Shown one piece after another: positions 54,089 through 61,563 of a DNA stretch of 64,000 bases. The notes beneath the pieces were generated by a model. That model was given only the letters and a program-made list of their open reading frames with translations. It did no database searches and was not told where the DNA came from. This stretch comes from Enterobacter cloacae complex sp. ECNIH7 (GTDB lineage Bacteria; Pseudomonadota; Gammaproteobacteria; Enterobacterales; Enterobacteriaceae). Within the stretch, counting starts at the first letter, position 1; the number at the start of each line of letters is the position of its first letter. The DNA is taken from the NCBI RefSeq assembly GCF_002208095.1, contig NZ_CP017990.1, positions 4,154,001-4,218,000 of the forward strand, in the 5' to 3' direction. A program made the position numbers and the translations under genes.

Positions 54089-54979
54089 TTACTCATTACC
54101 CTCTACCATATTATAAACACGAGCCACGTAATGTCCCCTGCCATCGCCATGTCCCAGATCCATTGATGTCAGAGCCTGTGCCTCTTCTTTAGTGAAACCT
54201 CTTTTCATATGATAATTCATGACATCAACAGAGTAGGCATAGCGTAAACTATGAGGCGCATATTTTCCTGTTAATCCGGACTCACGGACAACATTGCGAT
54301 AACGTTCAATCGCTGTATGTAATGATGGCTTATCAATCAACTTTCCATTATTTTCATTCAAATGTTTAAGGGACGCATTGATTGCAGCCAGAGTTGACTC
54401 GCGATCTAATACCGTTGTATCTCTTGGTCGTCCTCCTTTTGTCCCAAATACAACACGTATTTTTTCGTTACCATTGAGTAAAGCTTTTTGCCAGGTACGC
54501 AACGATTTAGCAGACTGTACTGTTTCTTCTGTTCTTAACCCGAGTAATCTGGATAATCTCATTGCACATGCAACGCCATCATCCTTTTGCTCTACACACG
54601 TCAATACCTGCCGAAAATAAGCATCGGGAATAGCAACCTTAGTTCCATCCCGGCTCGTTTCCGAAATACCCAGAGCCTGATTGCTCAGTTTTTCATGAGA
54701 AGGATTTGCCATGAATGTTTTCCCCGCAACACGTAACAAAGCCCGGATAGCTGCCATTTCGTTCTGAAGTGTGCGTCTGGAAATATCTTCGGAAAGGCGG
54801 CTCTTCATATACAACTCGATATGCCCCGTCTTGATATTTTTAATATCTCTGATTTGAACATTAAGTTTTAATAAACGTTCGGCAAACCTGTCCGCAATTT
54901 TCATTCGGTCAGAAACGGTTTTAAAACTTCCCCCTGCCTGCCTGGCAAGTGTTTTAAGATTTTTATTCAGTTTTGCCAT
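54089..54979 (-). CDS. Tyrosine recombinase with phage-type N-terminal domain (Integrase_1-like)
   Basis: A 296-residue integrase. An N-terminal helical DNA-binding domain (MAKLNKNLKTLARQAGGSFK to about residue 100) is followed by the catalytic domain with Arg in RLLGLRTEETVQSAKS, Lys in VFGTKGGRPRD, His/Arg in APHSLRYAYSVDVMNYH and a C-terminal DLGHGDGRGHYVARVYNM where the last Tyr is the likely nucleophile. ATG 54979 is used; the open frame to 55057 runs through an inverted repeat. Similar genes accompany plasmid and ICE regions. Confidence 0.85.
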   Translation of the reverse strand: MAKLNKNLKTLARQAGGSFKTVSDRMKIADRFAERLLKLNVQIRDIKNIKTGHIELYMKSRLSEDISRRTLQNEMAAIRALLRVAGKTFMANPSHEKLSNQALGISETSRDGTKVAIPDAYFRQVLTCVEQKDDGVACAMRLSRLLGLRTEETVQSAKSLRTWQKALLNGNEKIRVVFGTKGGRPRDTTVLDRESTLAAINASLKHLNENNGKLIDKPSLHTAIERYRNVVRESGLTGKYAPHSLRYAYSVDVMNYHMKRGFTKEEAQALTSMDLGHGDGRGHYVARVYNMVEGNE

Positions 54980-55000
54980 AAACAACCCTCCATTTAAACA

Positions 55001-55046
55001 GGTGTCAGTGCTTTTCCGTCTGCGTGAACGGAAAAGCACTGACACC
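55001..55046. repeat. Perfect 19-bp inverted repeat upstream of the second integrase
   Basis: GGTGTCAGTGCTTTTCCGT (55001-55019) and ACGGAAAAGCACTGACACC (55028-55046) with an 8-base loop, 22 bp upstream of the integrase ATG. No T run follows in either direction. Confidence 0.8.
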
Positions 55047-55654
55047 GGCTGCGCCACAGCTACAGACGATGAATTTCACCCCGACGGCACGGTTTATGGT
55101 TGCCCTTCCTGCGTCTCGACAGATATCTGTGCATCGGGGCGGCGAAATGTTGAGTTATTGCGAAGCTCCCCAGGTCTCTGACCTGTTCGCGGTTTACACC
55201 GGGCTGAAATTAATCAGTCTGCTTCCACACACCAGTATGTTGACTGGTGTCGCCATCGATATCGTGTCGATTTTCTCCTTTCAGAATGAAGTCCTTACCC
55301 GTTTTTACGGGAAAGACGTTTGGTTGATAAATGAACAAACAGTGAATGAAGTACGTTTTTAAGGCCCTTAAACCTTTAAATACGTGTTGGTCAGTTGGTA
55401 AAAAAGTTGTCGAAATGGCAGTGCGTCAGCTCTGCCAGTTATGCGCTGCGCGCGTCACTTGGTACTCGTTTCACTCGTGCACAAGTGACGCCGCGCTCCT
55501 CTGCTCTCAATGCAGTCGTGGAAGATGCCCAAATGTTCCAAATGGTCATATCCACGCTGCAAAGTTCGCAACGGCCAGCAGCGTCATAAAGAGTGAAAAC
55601 GATAAGAAAATTGCGACCAGACAACGGCTGCAAGACGTACCTAAAAAACAGATA
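55047..55654. other. Low-confidence coding stretch between integrase 2 and the structured RNA
   Basis: Rightward frames exist at 55024-55362 (112 residues, carrying the inverted repeat at its start) and 55395-55589 (64 residues, TTG start, with the segment GTRFTRAQVTPRSSALNAVV). Neither has a good ribosome site or a family I recognise; they could be gene remnants. No other feature is seen. Confidence 0.35.
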
Positions 55655-55835
55655 CAGAAGTGAAAGGGACCTTCATCGCCAGATTCAAACTGTATGCGAT
55701 CTTCGTTTTCAAAGGGTAAACGAAGTTACCGCCCGAAGGCGCCACCTCTCAGGTCACGGTGGCATTGGCATGGCGATCACCCGAAGGCGCCTCTCTCAGA
55801 TCGCCGAGGCATTGGCATGTTGCATACAACGCAAC
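55655..55835 (+). ncRNA. Candidate structured RNA, copy 2, with two tandem pseudoknots
   Basis: Same architecture as 41318-41485: GAAG/CTTC (55657-55674), ATCGC/GCGAT (55675-55700), CTTCGTTT/AAACGAAG with loop TCAAAGGGT (55701-55725); pseudoknot 1: ACC/GGT (55728-30, 55752-54) crossed by GCCACC/GGTGGC (55741-46, 55758-63); pseudoknot 2: GGCGATC/GATCGCC (55772-78, 55799-805) crossed by GCCTC/GAGGC (55789-93, 55806-10). CCCGAAGGC, TCTCA and GGCATTGGCA are constant between units. Confidence 0.6.
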
Positions 55836-55945
55836 GGTACAACAGAGTCATATTAGATCAGAGCTCGATCCATTTTCAATGGTTACGACAATAAAAAGCG
55901 GAGCTGGTATGCTCCGCATTTAAATCATGAAATAACGGTATATAT

Positions 55946-57133
55946 TCAATTTTGACTTTCTGAAACTATTTTCTCTTGCATATACTCTGTGAAAGACATT
56001 ATCTCAGGATATATGAATTCTTTAGTGAATCCATATAAATCCAGTTCCTTCCTGATTTCAATAATTTTCTCTTTTGGAATGACTATCTTCAAAAGCCCCG
56101 AGTTTGATTGTAAACCGGAAAGACTTTCCTCATCTATTTTCGACACCGTATTACTTGCACCAAACATGGAGGCCGCATAAACTTCTTCATTTATTTTATT
56201 TGAAAAAAGCAATACGCCCTGCTGGTTTTTTACCCGTTGATTTATCGGTAGTGGTTTTATTATAGTCTGATGCTTATTAAAAATATCAACGTTATCGTGA
56301 CTCCTACTGTAATTGTAGTCTAGATCCCCTAAGAATTGTGTCAAACTCCCAAACAAACGGGTGACAAGATTTTGACCAGTAAAACTGAAATTCAGAGTCA
56401 TTAAATCAAAAAGATGAAGGCTTTGATTCAAATATAATTTAATCCCTGTCCCTGGTTCATAATGAATTAAGAGTGAACTTACATCATCCAGATAATCTTT
56501 TATATTTTTCAATAAAACTGGATCAGAAGGGTTCGAAATATAAAGAGCATGGTTAGATTTATAAAACTGAGAACTTCGACGGTAAATTTCCTTGTAAGCA
56601 TCTTTCTCTGATTTTATTGCAGCGAGAAATTTCGAGCTTTGCACTACATCTAATTTACTATCTGGAGTATCCCAAATCATAAAAACAGAAGCATCAGTTA
56701 GCTCATCTGAATTTTTTCTTTTTTCTGTAGCAAAATACAGAGCAACTAATGGGCTTTTTGTCCAGTCGATAACCCTTGTCGATAAACCATAGTGTTGAGC
56801 TGTCACATGAAGATCAATTTCGTTCATAGTGTATCCGCTGATTATATTCACATCAGGATACACAACATGATTATCTTTAAAATTCTCATAAAGCTTATGT
56901 GCCAACACATACTCTGAAATGTCATCAGTCTGCATTTGTTGAGTAATAAAATTATACTGTGTTATATTAAACGGTTTTAATTTCGTATTATCTAACAAGC
57001 GATAAAGGCTGGAATTCACTCCATGAATAGCATTTCCCTGCCCACGATAAAAAACTTTTTCATTTCCCGGTGAGAATCTTTTCACCACCTTAAGAAAATC
57101 ACCTACGGAGCTTATTACCTCTTCTGCACACAT
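55946..57133 (-). CDS. FRG-domain protein
   Basis: A 395-residue A/T-rich gene. The FRG domain is named for Phe-Arg-Gly; here it is KVFYRGQGNAIHGVNSSLYR near residue 30, with YGLSTRVIDWTKSPLVALYF near 125, which is typical of FRG proteins. The C-terminal half is not recognised. FRG proteins occur in mobile elements and some are suspected antiphage effectors. The ATG at 57133 has AAAGGA upstream; a Met at 57151 is also open. Confidence 0.8.
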   Translation of the reverse strand: MCAEEVISSVGDFLKVVKRFSPGNEKVFYRGQGNAIHGVNSSLYRLLDNTKLKPFNITQYNFITQQMQTDDISEYVLAHKLYENFKDNHVVYPDVNIISGYTMNEIDLHVTAQHYGLSTRVIDWTKSPLVALYFATEKRKNSDELTDASVFMIWDTPDSKLDVVQSSKFLAAIKSEKDAYKEIYRRSSQFYKSNHALYISNPSDPVLLKNIKDYLDDVSSLLIHYEPGTGIKLYLNQSLHLFDLMTLNFSFTGQNLVTRLFGSLTQFLGDLDYNYSRSHDNVDIFNKHQTIIKPLPINQRVKNQQGVLLFSNKINEEVYAASMFGASNTVSKIDEESLSGLQSNSGLLKIVIPKEKIIEIRKELDLYGFTKEFIYPEIMSFTEYMQEKIVSESQN

Positions 57134-57284
57134 ATTTTTTCCTTTTTTCAATGCGTTAGTGCACTAATATTTGTCTAATTATCATTATCTGCTGTTTTAC
57201 GTAATGATAAGACAATAACATCAAACGATGCTTTATCAACAAGTTAAAAAACAGTACTTGATTCTTTCACCCCCTCAATTAATA

Positions 57285-57300
57285 CTGTATATGCATACAG
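57285..57300. promoter_or_regulatory. LexA box of the umuDC-type operon
   Basis: CTGTATATGCATACAG matches the SOS consensus CTGT-N8-ACAG and is fully palindromic. It ends 20 bp before the umuD-like ATG. Confidence 0.9.
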
Positions 57301-57319
57301 TTAATCAATGGGTGAGATC

Positions 57320-57754
57320 ATGCGTGTTTTATCCTTCCTTAGTCCAACATCAGAGCCGCCAGAAGTATCGATTCCATTGTTTATCGAGAGCTGTTCCGCA
57401 GGTTTTCCCAGCCCGGCACAAGACTATGTAGAAGCCGAACTAGATCTGAACGAATACTGCATTCAGCGACGTGGCTCTACTTACTTTGTACGAGCTATTG
57501 GTAATTCAATGACAGACATCGGTCTTCATTCAGGTGATTTAATGGTTGTTGATAAGGCCGAACCAGCACGGCATGGCGATATCATTATCGCGGAGATCGA
57601 TGGTGAATTTACCGTTAAACGACTGCTGCTCACCCCACGTCCGGGGCTGCAACCAATGAATCCTGCGTATCCAACGCTATGGCCAGAGCCAGAACAGCTA
57701 CAGATTTTTGGAGTTGTTACCGCTTTTGTTCATAAAACTCGCGGAGCACAGTGA
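57320..57754 (+). CDS. umuD: UmuD-like polymerase V accessory protein (MucA/ImpA type)
   Basis: A 144-residue S24-family protein that cleaves itself with RecA help and then joins UmuC. The cleavage site is the Ala-Gly in [15 protein letters not shown], the catalytic Ser is in GNSMTDIG and the Lys in EFTVKRLLL. The ATG at 57320 has GGTGAG upstream; the ATG at 57308 would add four residues. Its stop overlaps the umuC ATG. Confidence 0.92.
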   Translation: MRVLSFLSPTSEPPEVSIPLFIESCSAGFPSPAQDYVEAELDLNEYCIQRRGSTYFVRAIGNSMTDIGLHSGDLMVVDKAEPARHGDIIIAEIDGEFTVKRLLLTPRPGLQPMNPAYPTLWPEPEQLQIFGVVTAFVHKTRGAQ

Positions 57755-59028
57755 TGTTCGCCTTAGCCGACGTGAACAGCTTTTATGCGAGCTGTGAGAA
57801 AGTCTTTCGTCCTGACCTGCGTGGCAAACCAGTAGTAGTGCTTAGCAACAATGATGGCTGTGTGATCGCACGCTCAAAGGAAGCCAAGATTCTGGGTATA
57901 AAAATGGGCGTACCATGGTTTCAGCTCAAAGCGATGTCATTTCCAGAACCCATCGTCACGTTCTCCAGTAATTATGAGCTCTATGCCAGCATGAGCAACC
58001 GTGTAATGTCCCACCTGGAAGAACTGGCACCGCGCGTGGAACAGTACAGCATTGATGAAATGTTCCTCGACATCCGTGGCATCGATAGCTGCATGAATTT
58101 TGAGGATTTCGGCCGGCAACTACGCGAGTATGTCCAGAACGGGACCGGGTTAACAATCGGTGTGGGGATGGGGCCAACCAAAACCCTCGCTAAATCTGCG
58201 CAGTGGGCATCAAAAGAATGGGCCCAGTTCGGGGGCGTACTGGCCCTGACACCAGGAAACCTGAAGCGAACGGAGAAACTGCTGTCCCTGCAGCCAGTCG
58301 AAGAAATCTGGGGTGTTGGCAGTCGCATCGGCAAAAAACTGAATACCTACGGGATCACCACTGCTCTGCAGTTGGCCCGCATGAACCCGACCTTTGTGCG
58401 CAAGAATTTCACGGTAGTACTGGAACGCACGGTACGCGAACTGAATGGGGAAGCATGCATATCGCTTGAAGAGGCTCCTCCGTCGAAACAGCAGATTGTC
58501 TGTAGCCGCTCCTTTGGGGAAAGGATCACAACCTATGAGGCGCTGCGTCAGGCTGTTTGTCAGTACGCCGAACGGGCAGCTGAGAAATTACGGGGAGAAC
58601 GACAGTATTGCCGGCACATCTCGGTTTTCGTCAAAACCTCACCATTTGCAGTCAAGGAGACTTATTACGGCAACGTGGCCAGTGAAAAGCTGCTCCTTCC
58701 CACACTCGATACACGGGACATCATCACCGCCGCAGTAAAAGCTCTGGATCGTATTTTTATAGATGGCCATCGTTATGCAAAGGCCGGTGTGATGCTGAAT
58801 GACTTTACACCCACCGGAGTTTCTCAGCTAAACCTGTTTGACGAGATACAGCCGCGCGCAAACAGCGATGAGCTGATGAAAGTGCTGGACGGGATCAACC
58901 ATTCCGGACTGGGAAAAATATGGTTTGCCGGACGAGGGATAGCGCCGGAGTGGCAAATGAAACGTGAAATGCTCTCACCTTCTTATACAACGAAATGGTC
59001 AGATCTCCCTTGCGCTTCGATTAGATAA
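57754..59028 (+). CDS. umuC: UmuC-like Y-family DNA polymerase (pol V catalytic subunit)
   Basis: A 424-residue translesion polymerase. Catalytic motifs are [17 protein letters not shown] (first Asp), [14 protein letters not shown] (Asp-Glu pair), [14 protein letters not shown] and [20 protein letters not shown] (helix-hairpin-helix). The C-terminal [11 protein letters not shown] carries a beta-clamp binding motif (QLNLF). It overlaps umuD by one base (TGATG). Confidence 0.95.
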   Translation: MFALADVNSFYASCEKVFRPDLRGKPVVVLSNNDGCVIARSKEAKILGIKMGVPWFQLKAMSFPEPIVTFSSNYELYASMSNRVMSHLEELAPRVEQYSIDEMFLDIRGIDSCMNFEDFGRQLREYVQNGTGLTIGVGMGPTKTLAKSAQWASKEWAQFGGVLALTPGNLKRTEKLLSLQPVEEIWGVGSRIGKKLNTYGITTALQLARMNPTFVRKNFTVVLERTVRELNGEACISLEEAPPSKQQIVCSRSFGERITTYEALRQAVCQYAERAAEKLRGERQYCRHISVFVKTSPFAVKETYYGNVASEKLLLPTLDTRDIITAAVKALDRIFIDGHRYAKAGVMLNDFTPTGVSQLNLFDEIQPRANSDELMKVLDGINHSGLGKIWFAGRGIAPEWQMKREMLSPSYTTKWSDLPCASIR

Positions 59029-59055
59029 TTCTAGTAGCTCTGTATATGCACCGGT

Positions 59056-59847
59056 TTACCGCGCATGTTGAGTAATCTGCTTCATCAAACTTACTGCTTC
59101 ATCTGCAGGCATCTGAAACTGAACCCGGTGCCTGGCAGCGACATCAAGGGCAAACACCTTCGTGTACACCTCCGTCGAGCTTACTGACTTATGGCCCATC
59201 AGGCTCTGCAGCACCTTCAGCGGAATACCGGCGTAAAGCATGTGCATGGCATAGGAGTGACGGAACGTGTGCGGCGTCACTGGTACGGAGAATGTAATGT
59301 CATCGGCCGCAGCGGCTTCGACCGCTTCATTCAGCCAGGTCCTGACCGTCCGATCGGTGATCTCCCAGATGCGTGCCTTTTCCATTCTGCCGGTATGTTT
59401 ATTTTTACGTTCCAGCGGAATTTTCAGGGTGGCCACCATCATCTCCAGCTGGCTGACGTACTGGCTGTCGGACAGCGGAACCAGACGGTGCGCCTGACTG
59501 CCGGCGGGCGCACGGCCTGCCGTTCTGGCGGCTTTTTCCGCGCGCTGCTTCAGCGTGGCCAGCTGCACGAACGGGTACGGCGGCGCCAGCGAAAAATCCC
59601 CCCGCGTCAGCGCCAGTGCCTCGTTAATCCGTGCGCCGGTGTTCCAGAGGGTGGCCAGCAGCATCCTGCGGTGCAGATCCGGCACGTAATGGAGCAGGGC
59701 GCTGACTTCCGGTGCCAGCAGGTATTTCGGCAGTTCGTCGTGCACCAGAGCCATCTGGCGCAGCGCAAGCGCGGCCGGGTAGTCGATGGCTACCGGTAAC
59801 AGCGCTGAAGGTGCCGGATGCTGCCCAGGGGTAACGAGTCCGGTCAT
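59056..59847 (-). CDS. resD: ResD-like plasmid tyrosine recombinase
   Basis: A 263-residue recombinase very like the F-plasmid D protein (ResD), which resolves plasmid multimers at rfsF. It starts MTGLVTPGQHPAPSALLPVA and shows Arg in LWNTGARINEALALTRG, HTFRHSYAMHMLYAGIPLKV, LMGHKSVSSTEVYTK (His and Tyr nucleophile). It overlaps the HEPN gene start-to-stop. Its presence here means plasmid DNA is part of the island. Confidence 0.93.
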   Translation of the reverse strand: MTGLVTPGQHPAPSALLPVAIDYPAALALRQMALVHDELPKYLLAPEVSALLHYVPDLHRRMLLATLWNTGARINEALALTRGDFSLAPPYPFVQLATLKQRAEKAARTAGRAPAGSQAHRLVPLSDSQYVSQLEMMVATLKIPLERKNKHTGRMEKARIWEITDRTVRTWLNEAVEAAAADDITFSVPVTPHTFRHSYAMHMLYAGIPLKVLQSLMGHKSVSSTEVYTKVFALDVAARHRVQFQMPADEAVSLMKQITQHAR

Positions 59848-60665
59848 CAGGATTCTTCTCCGGCTGGAGGGATGTACAGTGCTGATGAAATGATTTCCCG
59901 GTTTTCCTCGGTGCGCCAGTTACCGAAATAATCCAGTTCCAGACGCAGGGACAGATGAGCGGCCTCTATCAGGTCAGATACTTTCTGCAGGGCATTCTGC
60001 AGTTGCTGCGCTGATATGACTCGTGGCACATCGTATTCATCCACGCCGTTGCGGTGTACCAGATCGTTTCGCCAGTCTGCAATGATGCCCAGCGGCTTAA
60101 CAGGCCAGACGGGCGGGATGTGGAGTACGGCACCGAAATAGCGCTCAATAGTTTTAACGTTATGAAACGTCATTCGGGAAACATAATTGCGCGCAGCAGG
60201 TCTGAACATATGAAGTTCCATCTCACGAGCTGACTGCTTTTCGTTTTTTTTGACACGTTCGGACTTCAGGTAATACTCCACAAGAAAACGACAAAGTGGC
60301 CAGTCATGCTCAAGCAGCGCCCTGGCGCAGTACATCAGGTATGCCTCCATCACTGTAACTGTATGCACGAAAGACATCCTGTACACCAGTTCAGACTGCT
60401 CCTTATCGAGCAGGGCATCTAGCTTCTTCAGTTCCTGTTTTGCATGCTGGTAGCGCTCCTGAATATTATTCAGGGAAGCCACAAACAGCCCGTGTTCATG
60501 ATCCCATTGTGCTTGGTCTGCAAGCGCCTCCTGTTCCCAGTAGTACAGGTTCGCGGCCTGCTCCCATTCTTCAGAATTGGGGACTACATCCGGGTAATTA
60601 TCCTCAAGCCATTCATCAAATCGTTCAGCTTCAATATCCATCAACTGGTCTTTGAGGCTTCCCAT
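59847..60665 (-). CDS. HEPN-domain protein upstream of resD
   Basis: A 272-residue protein. An N-terminal charged helical part (WLEDNYPDVVPNSEEWEQAA; coiled-coil-like near 65-95) is followed by a HEPN-type helical domain: VHTVTVMEAYLMYCARALLE and IADWRNDLVHRNGVDEYDV, where RNDLVH is the R-x4-H motif of HEPN RNases. No antitoxin partner (MNT) is adjacent. It may be an RNase effector or only a structural HEPN protein. Confidence 0.7.
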   Translation of the reverse strand: MGSLKDQLMDIEAERFDEWLEDNYPDVVPNSEEWEQAANLYYWEQEALADQAQWDHEHGLFVASLNNIQERYQHAKQELKKLDALLDKEQSELVYRMSFVHTVTVMEAYLMYCARALLEHDWPLCRFLVEYYLKSERVKKNEKQSAREMELHMFRPAARNYVSRMTFHNVKTIERYFGAVLHIPPVWPVKPLGIIADWRNDLVHRNGVDEYDVPRVISAQQLQNALQKVSDLIEAAHLSLRLELDYFGNWRTEENREIISSALYIPPAGEES

Positions 60666-60747
60666 AACGCCATCCTCCTGTGTGTTTTTGTAAATGTGAA
60701 ATCCCGCCCGCCATTACTCAGCGCCCCTGCACTGTTGTGAAATCCCG

Positions 60748-61032
60748 TCAATCGTCAGAATCACCACCGTACATCCGATTTATATAATTAACTGCTCCCA
60801 TATCCAGCTGCATAACTGACTGGCGATTGAGGGGTGGCCAGACTTTATCGCTTTCTTTAATGCACCGGTCGGCAGCATTAAAACGCCATGTTTTGCTCTG
60901 GGCATCAAATCCAGCAAGTGAACGCCCACCCGTTATAAGTTCTGGTGTACCGGTGCCAAAATTCAGGATCCACAGCCACTCCAGTTTATAGTGCATGAGT
61001 CTCAGTACACTGATTAACTCTTTAAATGTCAT
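60748..61032 (-). CDS. Small hypothetical protein
   Basis: A 94-residue protein, MTFKELISVLRLMHYKLEWL at the start, no family recognised. It lies 82 bp upstream of the HEPN gene on the same strand and may be co-transcribed with it. A Met at 61044 is also in frame. Confidence 0.5.
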   Translation of the reverse strand: MTFKELISVLRLMHYKLEWLWILNFGTGTPELITGGRSLAGFDAQSKTWRFNAADRCIKESDKVWPPLNRQSVMQLDMGAVNYINRMYGGDSDD

Positions 61033-61563
61033 CACGCCTCTCACTCATTCCACATAAAATGTTCCCGCCATGAAAACATATCTTCCTGACGCCATCCCTG
61101 CCTTTTGTATTATCGCGCTTTGTGATAATCACTCACCTGATAATAACCAGGCATATAACCACGCCATTAAATTACCGGATGCCGGTTCCGGCGGGATCCG
61201 ATTTTCTTACGTATAACGACTTTCCGGAAGGGTACCACGGTCAGTGAAGAAGCAGGGCGGCCTTTTTCCGCCCTGCTCGCCGGGTCACGAAAGATGGCGA
61301 AAATACAGCATATAGCGTGACGGTGGCGGCATTCCCCCCACATGTCGGGTTAAATAGCCGCAGCGCCCCGGAGGGGGGAAGCAGATCCGGGTCAACCTTT
61401 TTTCGGATCTCAGGAGCGGGGAAAAGGGATTATTGTATGAATAGCACTAAAAGAGAAGGATTGTTGCGAATTGGTGATTATTCCCTGAGGAGCAAAATTT
61501 GTATTGATTGATAACTCTAATTCAATTAAACAGCGACCCCATCAGGGGTCACCGTAATTTTGA
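61033..61563. other. Intergenic stretch with one strong hairpin
   Basis: No convincing gene. AGCAGGGCGG (61251-61260) and CCGCCCTGCT (61268-61277) form a perfect 10-bp stem around CCTTTTT. CAGATCCGGG and TTTTTTCGGATCT near 61385-61415 form a weaker inverted repeat. In F-like plasmids the resolution site lies near resD, so plasmid maintenance sites could be here, but none is recognised. Confidence 0.4.

Noticed and set aside
41383..55820. Resemblance of CCCGAAGG...CTCTCAGGT in the tandem RNA units to a tandem glycine riboswitch
   Set aside because: The GGAGAG partner strand and the GGAC region of the glycine aptamer are missing, the helices cross as pseudoknots, and no glycine gene is nearby.
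41388..55820. CRISPR array made of the repeated CCCGAAGGC units
   Set aside because: Only two units per locus, no variable spacers of constant length, and no cas genes.
61317..61511. 64-residue plus-strand frame in the 61-kb intergenic stretch
   Set aside because: No ribosome site, no family likeness, Gly/Ser/Arg-rich start; not called.
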